Of a DNA stretch of 64,000 nucleotides, positions 24,904-33,389 are shown piece by piece. The stretch is taken from contig JAFEBU010000044.1 of assembly GCA_018242505.1 (NCBI GenBank), positions 1-64,000 of the forward strand, read 5' to 3'. Source of the stretch: Pseudomonadota bacterium (GTDB lineage Bacteria; Pseudomonadota; Alphaproteobacteria; Reyranellales; Reyranellaceae). Position 1 is the stretch's first letter; each line of letters starts with the position of its first letter. Both the position numbers and the translations under genes were made by a program. The notes under the pieces are model-generated. The model had not been told where the DNA came from. It worked only from the letters and a program-made list of their open reading frames with translations, and searched no databases.

Positions 24904-26349
24904 TTACGCAGCCTTGGGCGTCCAGCCCATCACCGCCTTGGTCTCGAGGAACTCCTCGAACCCCGGCTCGCCCCATTCGCGGCCGTTGCCCGACTGCTTG
25001 TAACCGCCGAAGGGCGCGCCGAAATCGGGACCGGCTCCGTTCAGATGCACGTTGCCGGTGCGAAGGCGCGATGCGACCTTGCGGGCGCGCTCGATGCTTC
25101 CCGACTGCACATAGCCTGACAGCCCATAGGGCGTATCGTTGGCCTGGGCGACCGCATCGTCCTCGGTATCGTAGGCCAGCATGGTGAGGACCGGTCCGAA
25201 GATCTCTTCGCGTGCGATCGCCATGTCGTTGGTGACGTTGGCGAATACCGTCGGACGGACATAGTAGCCGCGGTTCATGTTTTCCGGCCGGCCCGGGCCG
25301 CCGGTGACCAGCGTCGCGCCTTCCTCGATCCCCTTCTGGATGAGAGCCTGGATCTTGTTGAACTGCGCCTCGCTCACCACCGGTCCGATCGTTCCGGGAC
25401 CCGCATCGGCCGTCGCCGGATCGATCACCTTCACCTTCTCGGCGGCAGCCTTGGCGACGGCGATGGCGGCGTCGTTCTTGGCGCGCGGCACGAACATGCG
25501 CGAGGGCGCGTTGCAGGACTGGCCGGAGTTCACCATCATGCTCATCACGCCTGACGAAACAGACTTGGTCAGATCGGCGTCGTCGAGCACGATGTTGGCC
25601 GACTTTCCGCCCAACTCCTGCGCCACGCGCTTCACCGTATCGGCGGCAGCCTTGGCGACGGCGATGCCCGCGCGGGTCGATCCGGTGAACGACATCATGT
25701 CGATCCCTGGATGGGACGACATCGCCTCGCCGACCGAGAGACCGTCGCCGTTCACGAGATTGAACACTCCCGGCGGCACGCCCGCCTCGTGCAGGACGTC
25801 GGCAAACAACATTGCGTTCATCGGCGCCACTTCCGACGGCTTGAGGATGACCGTGCAGCCGGCTGCGAGCGCCGGTGCCACCTTGCAAGCGATCTGGTTG
25901 ATCGGCCAGTTCCATGGCGTGATGAAGCCACACACGCCGACCGGTTCCTTGATGATGGCGGTCGTGCCGTGCATGCCTTCGAACTTGTAGTCCCTCAAGA
26001 TCTTCACCGCCTCGTTCAGATGGCCGAGGCCGGTCGCCGCCTGGGCCGCCTTTGCAAGCCACAGCGGCGCACCCATTTCCCGGCTGATCGTTTCGGCGAT
26101 CGTCTGGAATTTTCCCTTGTAGGCGGCAATGATCTTCTCGAGGAGCGCAAGTCGCTCTTCACGAGTCGTACGCGAATAGGTCTCGAAGGCGCGGCGCGCA
26201 GCGGCCACTGCCTTGTCCACGTCCGCCTTGGATCCAAGCGAGACGCGAGCAAATGCCTCTTCATTGGCGGGATTGATGACGTCGATCGTCTTGGGTGTAA
26301 CGGGATCGACCCACTTACCGTCGATGTAGAATTGGAGTCGTTCCTGCAT
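24904..26349 (-). CDS. NAD(P)-dependent aldehyde dehydrogenase
   Basis: 481-residue aldehyde dehydrogenase superfamily enzyme oxidising an aldehyde to its acid. Motifs are the PWNWPINQIACK cofactor-binding segment, GSTRAGIAVAKAA, the general base Glu245 in QELGGKSANIV and the nucleophile Cys279 in NSGQSCNAPSR, with FGPVLTMLAYD and PFGGYKQSGNGREWGEPG towards the end. The 34-residue Glu-Cys distance is standard. I chose ATG 26349, not 26355, because AAGGAGAG lies 8 nt upstream of the former and too close to the latter. Substrate not predictable. Its stop faces the bidirectional terminator. Probably an accessory catabolic gene. Confidence 0.94.
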   Translation of the reverse strand: MQERLQFYIDGKWVDPVTPKTIDVINPANEEAFARVSLGSKADVDKAVAAARRAFETYSRTTREERLALLEKIIAAYKGKFQTIAETISREMGAPLWLAKAAQAATGLGHLNEAVKILRDYKFEGMHGTTAIIKEPVGVCGFITPWNWPINQIACKVAPALAAGCTVILKPSEVAPMNAMLFADVLHEAGVPPGVFNLVNGDGLSVGEAMSSHPGIDMMSFTGSTRAGIAVAKAAADTVKRVAQELGGKSANIVLDDADLTKSVSSGVMSMMVNSGQSCNAPSRMFVPRAKNDAAIAVAKAAAEKVKVIDPATADAGPGTIGPVVSEAQFNKIQALIQKGIEEGATLVTGGPGRPENMNRGYYVRPTVFANVTNDMAIAREEIFGPVLTMLAYDTEDDAVAQANDTPYGLSGYVQSGSIERARKVASRLRTGNVHLNGAGPDFGAPFGGYKQSGNGREWGEPGFEEFLETKAVMGWTPKAA

Positions 26350-26497
26350 AGCCATCTCTCCTTGGTCTGCCGTCGTCGAGGTATGTTAACGACGTCCCGG
26401 CAGGGGGGATAGAGGGCCTGGCGCAGACGACCTCCGCCGGTAGCGGCACCGACCGGCTGTCCTCAGCCCAAAAAGCCGATCGGCGAAGCCAGAATCG

Positions 26498-26513
26498 TGT
26501 TTCACGTGGAAAA
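26498..26513. other. parS-like chromosome partition site
   Basis: TGTTTCACGTGGAAAA matches the bacterial parS 16-mer TGTTTCACGTGGAACA at 15 of 16 positions, including the whole TTTCACGTGGAA core. It lies in the 274-bp gap (26350-26623) between the aldehyde dehydrogenase and the glycosyltransferase, the longest gene-free stretch in the window, where I see nothing else. parS sites are bound by ParB and usually lie near the origin. No parAB or gidAB is in the window. Sequence match seen; ParB binding inferred. Confidence 0.6.
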
Positions 26514-26623
26514 ATGGACCATCCTCGGCCACGCGGAACCCAAGCAAGCGAGCTATGTGCTTTTCCATCGCTGTGCGATCCGTTGCCTGCCTTTGCTGCT
26601 TGGCTGCAATCCGACGATAGTCC

Positions 26624-27718
26624 TTGCCGCCCACGATAGAGTTGGCGCTACATTGGCGTTTCGTAGGCCTCTTTCCAAAGTCGATCGCCCTGCCCACAGA
26701 GCCCCTCAACCTCTTCTACTCTGACGACGTCAATCCTGATCGGTGGATCAGTTTCGACCGATATCCGCGCGCCGTAGTTCGGCGGCTCATCAGAGGGCCG
26801 CGGCGCGTGATGGGCATGGAGCGGATGTTCCTGAACCTCGTTACCGGACTTGACCGATTGGGCGTTCCCTATCGCGTCAACGACTATGGATATATGCACC
26901 ACCACGTCGATGAGGTGGCCTGTGTCGTCGGCAAACCACACGTCCTCGACTGGATGCCGCGCGAGACGCCGATCGTGTTCGGGGCGGCCGTCCACAACCA
27001 CCCGATCGATGCCCCGACCCTCTTCGCCGATCACAATATTCTCGGCGTCCTGGTGGCTTGCGAATGGGTGCGCCGGATGTTCGCCGTCCATTGGCAGGAC
27101 AAGGTTCATACATGGCCGGTCGGCATCGACACGGACCGATGGGCCCCCTCGGCGGCGGTGAAGGACATCGATGTCCTGGTGTACGTCAAGATCCGGTGCC
27201 AGCCGGCGCGAGACAACGCGGCGGTGCGCGACCCCGTCCTGGAGACCTTGCGCGACTCCGGGCTGCGCGTCGCCACGATCACCTATGGACACTATCGCGA
27301 GGATGAATTTCATTGGCTCCTGGCGCGCTCGCGATCGATGGTCTTCCTCTGCGAGCACGAAACGCAGGGCATAGCGATGCAGCAAGCCCTGTCCTGCGGC
27401 ATTCCCGTTTTCGCCTGGGACCTCGGCGGTGTCTGGCAGGACACCGCCTATTATCCCCACCGGGTCATCTTCGGACCCGTAACGTCCGTGCCCTACTGGG
27501 ACGACCGGTGCGGCATGAAATTCACCGACGCTCCAGGCTTTCGTGCTGGCTTTCCGGCGTTCTGGTCGCGCGTGACAAGCGGAGACTTCGATCCGCGCAG
27601 TTTCATTCTCGACGGCTTCACCCTGGAAGAGCGGGCGCGCAGTTATGTCGACCTGGTCAGGCAACTGTCAGCGGCTGGCCATCGAAGCCCTCGATCGGAA
27701 GACCAAGAAAGTCGGTGA
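26624..27718 (+). CDS. Glycosyltransferase family 1-like protein, unusual start
   Basis: Up to 364 residues. The GT-B-type C-terminal half shows the donor-site region FLCEHETQGIAMQQALSCG (the E-x7-E-like area), then PVFAWDLGGVWQDTAYYPH. The N-terminal half contains GMERMFLNLVTGLDRLGVPYR and the VAPNH-like GAAVHNHPIDAPTLFADH. The conserved-looking segment begins near LFYSDDVNPDRWISFDRYPR (about 26714), upstream of the first ATG (26810), so translation must begin at a non-ATG codon: TTG 26624 is the longest option, TTG 26642 another. The 3' end overlaps the convergent phosphodiesterase gene by 62 bp. Acceptor and sugar unknown. Confidence 0.7.
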   Translation: MPPTIELALHWRFVGLFPKSIALPTEPLNLFYSDDVNPDRWISFDRYPRAVVRRLIRGPRRVMGMERMFLNLVTGLDRLGVPYRVNDYGYMHHHVDEVACVVGKPHVLDWMPRETPIVFGAAVHNHPIDAPTLFADHNILGVLVACEWVRRMFAVHWQDKVHTWPVGIDTDRWAPSAAVKDIDVLVYVKIRCQPARDNAAVRDPVLETLRDSGLRVATITYGHYREDEFHWLLARSRSMVFLCEHETQGIAMQQALSCGIPVFAWDLGGVWQDTAYYPHRVIFGPVTSVPYWDDRCGMKFTDAPGFRAGFPAFWSRVTSGDFDPRSFILDGFTLEERARSYVDLVRQLSAAGHRSPRSEDQESR

Positions 27719-28928
27719 TGGTCGGTGCGATGTCGACAAGCGATGTCGGTCGGCCCGCCGTCCCGACCAGCCGCCCGCCATCGTTCGCCATCAGGAATGG
27801 CCTGGTTTCGTCGGGCCCCCAACCGCCGTGCTGGCCGCTGCCGATGGCGGCCGGCTTGCCAGGTTCCTCAACCACACAGCGCCGGCCGCGAACGCCATGG
27901 AGATTGGCCTCCTCCTGCCGGGCCATGTTGACCGCAGCGACGACGCCCCCGCGCGCCGCATGGCCGCGGTCGGCAAGCCCGGCTTCGACGACGATCTCGC
28001 CGGCCCACGGCGCGCGTCGCATCTCGTCGAGGACGGCAAGCAACGACGCTCGCCCGCGCTCCGTCGCATAAAGCAGCGCCGCCGTGCCCTGCCCGGCGAC
28101 GGCCACGTCGCCTGCTTCGAGGTGGCTTGCGAGGCCATGACCGGCGAGCCAGGCCGAAAGATCGATGCAGTCGCCGATTGTCTCCTGGCCGTGATCCGAT
28201 CCGATCAGCAGGAGAACGTCCTCCCCGTCGCCCCGCAACCGTTCGATCGTGCGGAAAACCTCGAGAACGCACCGTTCGGTCTGGCGCAGCGCTTCGTCGT
28301 GCGCCGGCGAACCCAGCGGCGCTCCATGCAAGGTCAGGTCCGGGTTCGCAAGCCACAGGATCGCGACCGACGGACGGCGATCGTACAGCACTTCGGTGCA
28401 AAAGCGCTGCGTCATCGTCCAATCGCCCGCCAGATCGTGGCTGACGTTCAGTGCTCCGGCGCCTTCGATGAGTTCGCCGCCCGGCGCATAGGATCCGGCC
28501 CGATGATAGACGTAGCCAAAGTGATCGGGATCGAGGAAGTAGGCCGCACCAGGCGAGACATTCGAGAAGGCGACGCAGCCGCCCGCATCGACGACACGCT
28601 CCGCAAGCGACGGCACCAGCAATGTCCGGCCTGTTGCCCGGCGTAGATGCATCCGAAAGTCGGGCAATCCGACGTCGCGCACGACGATCCTTCCCGCCTC
28701 CATCAGTCCCATGCGGTTACCGTGAAGGCCATGGCGTCCCGGTAGGCAACCGGTCGACACCGATGCCGCGGAGACGCGCGTGACCGACGGGAACACCGCA
28801 CTGTGCTCGTCGCACCACAGGCTTCTGCCGCCAATATCGTGGAGGATGGGAGTCGTCTCGCGGCGAACCCAGTCGCGCCCCAGGCCGTCGCAACAGACGA
28901 ATACCGCGCGGCGAGATTTGGTCTTCAT
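27657..28928 (-). CDS. Alkaline phosphatase superfamily / nucleotide pyrophosphatase-phosphodiesterase-like protein
   Basis: 423 residues with the alkaline phosphatase fold. Asp14 in FVCCDGLGRD and the nucleophile region FPSVTRVSAASVSTGCLPGRHG (Ser48-Thr50 and onward) define metal site and nucleophile. The later metal ligands are in LLLIGSDHGQETIG and near the C-terminus GGWGPDETRPF. No signal peptide is evident, unlike many NPPs, so it may be cytoplasmic. Substrate is a phosphodiester or phosphonate ester, unknown. ATG 28928 is divergent from the LLM monooxygenase gene (68 bp). The pairing with a convergent overlapping glycosyltransferase is suggestive but unexplained. Confidence 0.8.
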   Translation of the reverse strand: MKTKSRRAVFVCCDGLGRDWVRRETTPILHDIGGRSLWCDEHSAVFPSVTRVSAASVSTGCLPGRHGLHGNRMGLMEAGRIVVRDVGLPDFRMHLRRATGRTLLVPSLAERVVDAGGCVAFSNVSPGAAYFLDPDHFGYVYHRAGSYAPGGELIEGAGALNVSHDLAGDWTMTQRFCTEVLYDRRPSVAILWLANPDLTLHGAPLGSPAHDEALRQTERCVLEVFRTIERLRGDGEDVLLLIGSDHGQETIGDCIDLSAWLAGHGLASHLEAGDVAVAGQGTAALLYATERGRASLLAVLDEMRRAPWAGEIVVEAGLADRGHAARGGVVAAVNMARQEEANLHGVRGRRCVVEEPGKPAAIGSGQHGGWGPDETRPFLMANDGGRLVGTAGRPTSLVDIAPTITDFLGLPIEGFDGQPLTVA

Positions 28929-28985
28929 CGAATCAACCCTTGCCTACTTCAGCCGATGGTAGTCGACTTCTGTCAGAAAATACTC

Positions 28986-28991
28986 AGGAGG
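28986..28991 (+). promoter_or_regulatory. Shine-Dalgarno AGGAGG deciding the LLM monooxygenase start
   Basis: A perfect AGGAGG sits 5 nt upstream of ATG 28997. A longer frame opens at 28940, but this site and the family N-terminus MQFGYFTMPSHPP fix the start at 28997. Confidence 0.85.
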
Positions 28992-28996
28992 AAACG

Positions 28997-30103
28997 ATGC
29001 AATTCGGATATTTCACGATGCCGTCGCACCCCCCGGAGCGGCCGCTCAAGGCTGGCCACGAATGGGACCTGCAGGTGATCCGCTGGCTCGACGAGCTGGG
29101 CTTTTCCGAATGCTGGATCGGCGAACACCACACGGCACCATGGGAACCGCACCCTTCCCCCGACCTGCTGGTGGCACAAGGCCTGATGCAGACCAAGAAC
29201 ATCCGTCTCGGTCCGGGCGGCTTCCTGCTGCCCTACCATCACCCCGCCGAACTCGCGAACCGCGTCGCGATGCTCGACAACATCTCGGGCGGTCGCCTCA
29301 ATTTCGGCATTGCCGCGTCCGGCCTGCCAAGCGACTGGGCCATGTTCAACGTCGATGGCATGTCCGGCGTCAACCGCGAGATGACACGCGAAGCGCTCGA
29401 TATCATCTTGAAGATGTGGAGCACCGCGGAGCCATTCGATTACAAGGGCAAGTACTGGCACGTGACCAAACCCGACACGATGTTCGGGTTCCTGAAGCCG
29501 CACATCAAGCCGATGCAGACTCCGCACCCACCGATCGGCGTCGCCGGTCTGTCGAAGAACTCCGATACATTGAAACTCGCCGGCGAAAAGGGCTTCCTGC
29601 CGATGAGCCTCAATCTCAATCCGGCCTATGTCGCGAGCCACTGGGATTCGGTCGAGGCTGGTGCGGCCAAGGTCGGCCGCACGCCCGACCGCGGCGAGTG
29701 GCGCATGGTGCGCGAGGTGTTCGTCGCCGATACCGACGAGGAGGCCATGCGGCTCTCCGTCGGCTCGATGATGGGCCGCATGATGCGGGAGTATTTCCTG
29801 CCGCTGCTCGCCCAGTTCGGTTTCTTCGAATACCTGAAGCACGACCAGAGCGTACCCGATTCGGATGTGACGCCCGAATATTGCGCGCACCACAACTGGA
29901 TCATCGGCTCGCCCAAGACCGTCATCGAGAAGATCGAGAAAATCTATGACGAGGTGGGCGGTTTCGGCCAGCTCCTGGTGTTCGGCTTCGACTATGTCGA
30001 CCAACCCGAGGCGTGGCGCCATTCTCTCGAGCTGCTGGCGCGCGAGGTGATGCCCAAGGTGCAGCATCTCAAGCCCAAGGCGCGGAAACTCGCGGCGGAA
30101 TAG
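28997..30103 (+). CDS. LLM-class flavin-dependent monooxygenase
   Basis: 368-residue luciferase-like TIM barrel that uses reduced FMN and O2 on an organic substrate; the closest flavour is the limonene/alkanal monooxygenase group. Features are MQFGYFTMPSHPPER, ECWIGEHHTAPWEPHP with the conserved Glu-His-His, RLGPGGFLLPYHHPAELANR, RLNFGIAASGLPSDWAMF and the C-terminal GSPKTVIEKIEKIYDEVGG. A flavin reductase is not adjacent, so reduced flavin must come from elsewhere. It converges with the MFS transporter (13-bp gap). Likely catabolic, together with the nearby aldehyde dehydrogenase (inference). Confidence 0.88.
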   Translation: MQFGYFTMPSHPPERPLKAGHEWDLQVIRWLDELGFSECWIGEHHTAPWEPHPSPDLLVAQGLMQTKNIRLGPGGFLLPYHHPAELANRVAMLDNISGGRLNFGIAASGLPSDWAMFNVDGMSGVNREMTREALDIILKMWSTAEPFDYKGKYWHVTKPDTMFGFLKPHIKPMQTPHPPIGVAGLSKNSDTLKLAGEKGFLPMSLNLNPAYVASHWDSVEAGAAKVGRTPDRGEWRMVREVFVADTDEEAMRLSVGSMMGRMMREYFLPLLAQFGFFEYLKHDQSVPDSDVTPEYCAHHNWIIGSPKTVIEKIEKIYDEVGGFGQLLVFGFDYVDQPEAWRHSLELLAREVMPKVQHLKPKARKLAAE

Positions 30104-30116
30104 GCGTCGATCCACC

Positions 30117-31394
30117 TCAGGAACGAGGCCGCGGCGACTGTCCCTTCGACAGGAACGCCGCGGCGGCGAAGCCGGCCGCAGCGACCAGCATGATCGCAGC
30201 CAGCCCCCACATCACCGGCGTATAATTGCCGAACACACTCCAGGCGAGCGACGCCATCAGAGGACCTGCGGCGCGCATGATGTTGGTCGGCATGGTGAGA
30301 GCGCCGCTCACCACGCCATAGCCTTCGGGGCCGATGAATTCAGGGACAGCCATGCCGCGCAGGATCGTCACCAGCCCATTCGCCACGCCGTAGATGATCG
30401 CAAACAGGATGAGGCCATAGACGTCGCTGATCCCCGCCGCCAACATCGCCATGGCGATCGGGAATGCGAAGTAGATCAGCGCGCCGAGCTGAATCACCGT
30501 GATGTGCCGCTGGCCGGCCATGAGCAGGACGCGTCCGACCACCTGCATCGGCCCAATCAGGGCGATGATCGCCATCACCACGCCGATCGCGACCCCGCGC
30601 TCGGCGAGCAGCGGGATCAAGTGGAAGCTCATGGCGGAAAAGGCAAGCCCATAGCCGGCGAAGGCCACGACGAGCCCCCAAAAGGCCGGGACACGCAGAG
30701 CGGCTGCGAGCGGCCCCCTGCTCGACGGGGCTGGACTGCTTGTCGGTGGATGGGCGATCGGCACGGCCTCCTCCCGCGGCCCGGGAACGAACGGCCAATG
30801 GATGAGCATGGCCACGCCGAGATTGATACCCGCCAGGACGACCAACGTCGGCCGCCAGCCGATGCGATCGATCAGGAGCTGGGCAAAGGGAATGCCAAAG
30901 GTGCTGGCAAGGCCGCCGACGAAAGTCATCACCATGATGGCCTGGCGGAAGCGTGGGCCATAGACGCGGGTGATGACGGCGAACGCCGGCTCGTAGAGCG
31001 TCACCGACTGGCACGCGCCGAGCCCGATCCAGATGCCGTAGAATGCCGGCAGCGAGTGTGTGTGCGCCCAGGCGAACATCATGACGGCTGCCAGCAGGGA
31101 GCCGCCGGCCATCAGCCTGCGACCATGTCCGCGGTCGATCCAGGCGCCGACCGGGATCGAGCAGAGCCCAGCCACCATCAGGCCGGCCGACAGCGCTCCA
31201 TAGAGATCGTTGCGCGACCAGCCGAGTTCCGCCTCCATCGGAGCAACGAATAGCGGAAAGGTGTAGTAGACGAGCCCCCAGGTGATGAGCTGCCCGAGCG
31301 ACAGCATCCAGAGGATGGTCGATGGGCGCTTTCGCCACGGCCCTTTTGCACCGCGGTCCGCCAATATCGCGCCCGACTTGCCCTGCCCGTCCAT
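30117..31394 (-). CDS. MFS transporter
   Basis: About 425 residues, 12 helices in two halves joined by a hydrophilic loop rich in Pro and Ser. Helix 1 starts at ILWMLSLGQLITWGLVYYTFP; the loop 2-3 signature is GAWIDRGHGRRLMAGG. It resembles the monocarboxylate/oxalate-formate-like MFS exporters or importers. Substrate unknown. I chose ATG 31394 (MDGQGKSG) as start: the frame continues to 31472, but that would overlap the divergent patatin gene and adds no recognisable sequence. With this start 42 bp separate the two divergent genes. Confidence 0.83.
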   Translation of the reverse strand: MDGQGKSGAILADRGAKGPWRKRPSTILWMLSLGQLITWGLVYYTFPLFVAPMEAELGWSRNDLYGALSAGLMVAGLCSIPVGAWIDRGHGRRLMAGGSLLAAVMMFAWAHTHSLPAFYGIWIGLGACQSVTLYEPAFAVITRVYGPRFRQAIMVMTFVGGLASTFGIPFAQLLIDRIGWRPTLVVLAGINLGVAMLIHWPFVPGPREEAVPIAHPPTSSPAPSSRGPLAAALRVPAFWGLVVAFAGYGLAFSAMSFHLIPLLAERGVAIGVVMAIIALIGPMQVVGRVLLMAGQRHITVIQLGALIYFAFPIAMAMLAAGISDVYGLILFAIIYGVANGLVTILRGMAVPEFIGPEGYGVVSGALTMPTNIMRAAGPLMASLAWSVFGNYTPVMWGLAAIMLVAAAGFAAAAFLSKGQSPRPRS

Positions 31395-31436
31395 GTCACG
31401 GAAGCGTAATGCCGGGCTGCCACCGAGGATAGCTGC

Positions 31437-32462
31437 ATGACTCCTATCAAACGTATAAATCTTGCTTTGCAAGGCGGTGGCTCACACGGTGCCTTCACCT
31501 GGGGCGTGCTCGACACGCTGATCGAGGATGGCCGGCTCATTTTCGAAGCGGTGAGCGGCACCAGTGCGGGCGCGATGAACGCCGCCATCATGTTGCAAGG
31601 CTGGGCAAAGGACGGACCCGACGGTGCGCGAAAGGCACTGGCCGACTTCTGGAACGAGCTGGGCACGCTCGCGGTAGCAAGCCCGATCCAGCGCACGCCG
31701 CTCGATCGCTTGCAGGGCAACTGGAATCTCGATGATTCGCCGGCGGCGCTGTGGGCCGACGTGATCCAGCGGACCCTCTCGCCCTGGCAGCGCAATCCAC
31801 TGAATTTCGACCCCTTGCGCGATCTCCTGCGCAGGCATTTCGACGAAAAGGCCGTCCGCACCTGTGATACGATCAAGGCCTTCATCGCCGCCACCAACGT
31901 GGAGACCGGCAAGGTGCGCATCTTCAAGCGCGATGAACTGTCGATCGATGCGCTGCTCGCTTCGGCCTGCTTGCCCAACGTGCATGACGCCGTGGTGATC
32001 GACGGCGTGCCCTACTGGGACGGCGGCTATCGCGGCAACCCGCCGATCTGGCCGTTCATCTACGAGAGCGACAGCCACGATGTCGTCATCGTCGAACTCG
32101 ACCCGGCGGTACGTAAGGGCGTCCCCAAGTCCAACGCCGAGATCGCCGACCGCCTGAACGAGATCACCTTCGGCGGAGCGCTTATGGCGGAGATGCGCGC
32201 CATCGCCTTCGTCCAGGACCTGATCCGGCAGAACGCGATCACCGGTGAATTCAGCTCCCGTCTCAAGATGATGCTGATCCATTCCATCAACGACGACGCG
32301 TCGCTCGCGCCGCTCGGCGCAATCAGCAAGTTCAACATCGAGCCGGCGTTCCTCGAGCACCTGTTCCAGCTCGGCCGCTCGGCGGCGAAGCGCTGGCTCG
32401 CTTCGACATTCGACCTGGTTGGCGTCAAAACCAGCATCGACATTGCCGGCCGCTTCCTGTGA
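31437..32462 (+). CDS. Patatin-like phospholipase
   Basis: 341-residue patatin domain with the oxyanion loop LQGGGSHGAFTWGV (residues 11-24), nucleophile Ser43 in SGTSAGAMNA and catalytic Asp195 in YWDGGYRGNPP. These residues form the Ser-Asp dyad of acyl hydrolases acting on phospholipids. No signal peptide, so a cytoplasmic or membrane-associated lipid-remodelling enzyme is likely. GAGGA lies 8 nt before ATG 31437. Nine base pairs separate it from the ROK kinase gene, probably one transcript. No cyclase or effector partner that would point to an anti-phage system is present. Confidence 0.92.
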   Translation: MTPIKRINLALQGGGSHGAFTWGVLDTLIEDGRLIFEAVSGTSAGAMNAAIMLQGWAKDGPDGARKALADFWNELGTLAVASPIQRTPLDRLQGNWNLDDSPAALWADVIQRTLSPWQRNPLNFDPLRDLLRRHFDEKAVRTCDTIKAFIAATNVETGKVRIFKRDELSIDALLASACLPNVHDAVVIDGVPYWDGGYRGNPPIWPFIYESDSHDVVIVELDPAVRKGVPKSNAEIADRLNEITFGGALMAEMRAIAFVQDLIRQNAITGEFSSRLKMMLIHSINDDASLAPLGAISKFNIEPAFLEHLFQLGRSAAKRWLASTFDLVGVKTSIDIAGRFL

Positions 32463-32471
32463 ACTAGCGCC

Positions 32472-33386
32472 ATGCGTATCGGTATCGACCTCGGCGGTAC
32501 AAAAATCGAAGGGCTCGTCATCGACGAGGACGGCACGGAGAAGGCCCGTCTGCGGGTCCCAACGCCCGCGACCTCCTATGAGGAGGACGTCAAGGCGATA
32601 GCCGACCTCGTGACGGAGCTGGAGCGGCGCGTAGGGAGGCGCTGCACCGTGGGAATCGCCCATCCCGGCGCGGTCTCACCGGCCACGGGCCTCGTCAAGA
32701 ATGCCAATTCGACCCGGTTGAACGGCCGGCCGTTGCCGACCGACCTCCAGCACGCGCTGGGCCGCGAGGTTCGACTGGCCAACGACGCCAACTGCTTTGC
32801 CATCTCGGAAGCCTCCGACGGCGCCGCCGCAGGCTGCGGCATCGTCTTCGGCGTCATTCTGGGCACCGGTGTGGGAGGCGGCCTCGTGATCGATGGACGC
32901 CCCATCACTGGCGCGCAGGCGATTGCGGGCGAATGGGGCCACACGCCGCTTCCCCTGCCCACCGACGACGAGCGGCCGGGGCCGCGTTGCTATTGTGGCC
33001 GTATCGGCTGCATCGAAACGTGGCTGAGCGGTCCACGCCTGCAGGATCAATTCGCCAAGCGAACGGGCCGGCAGATGCGGGCGACCGACATTGCCGAGGC
33101 GGCAAACCAGGGCGATGCCGAGGCGGCCGCTCAGATGGAGCTCTATTGCGACCGGCTGGCCCGATCGCTCTCGATCATCGTCAATATCGTCGATCCGCAC
33201 GCAATCGTTCTCGGCGGTGGGCTGTCGAAGATGGCGGTGCTCTATCGGCGTGTACCGGAGCTCTGGAAACGCTACATCTTCTCCGAACCTGAATTCATCG
33301 CGACCCGGTTGCTGCCGCCGCGCTATGGCGATTCAAGCGGCGTACGCGGCGCCGCCTGGCTGTGGCCGCCGGGGGCGGCCGCATAA
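32472..33386 (+). CDS. ROK family sugar kinase (fructokinase/GlcNAc kinase-like)
   Basis: 304 residues. The ATP site is MRIGIDLGGTKIEGL, the catalytic Asp105 is in LANDANCFAISEA, and the zinc-binding ROK signature has His157 (GEWGHTPLP) with Cys173, Cys175 and Cys180 (PRCYCGRIGCIETWLSG). This arrangement is typical of Mak-type fructokinases and related N-acetylhexosamine kinases. It phosphorylates a hexose using ATP in the cytoplasm. No transport or isomerase gene is adjacent; the ABC sugar importer at 36.9-40.5 kb could supply substrate (inference). Confidence 0.93.
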   Translation: MRIGIDLGGTKIEGLVIDEDGTEKARLRVPTPATSYEEDVKAIADLVTELERRVGRRCTVGIAHPGAVSPATGLVKNANSTRLNGRPLPTDLQHALGREVRLANDANCFAISEASDGAAAGCGIVFGVILGTGVGGGLVIDGRPITGAQAIAGEWGHTPLPLPTDDERPGPRCYCGRIGCIETWLSGPRLQDQFAKRTGRQMRATDIAEAANQGDAEAAAQMELYCDRLARSLSIIVNIVDPHAIVLGGGLSKMAVLYRRVPELWKRYIFSEPEFIATRLLPPRYGDSSGVRGAAWLWPPGAAA

Positions 33387-33389
33387 GCC

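Noticed and set aside
28997..30103. Bacterial luciferase (lux) gene
   Set aside because: A single LLM monooxygenase without luxCDE partners; the sequence is of the limonene/alkanal monooxygenase type.
31437..32462. Patatin as effector of an anti-phage signalling system
   Set aside because: No CD-NTase, TIR, receptor or other defence gene is adjacent; neighbours are a transporter and a sugar kinase.
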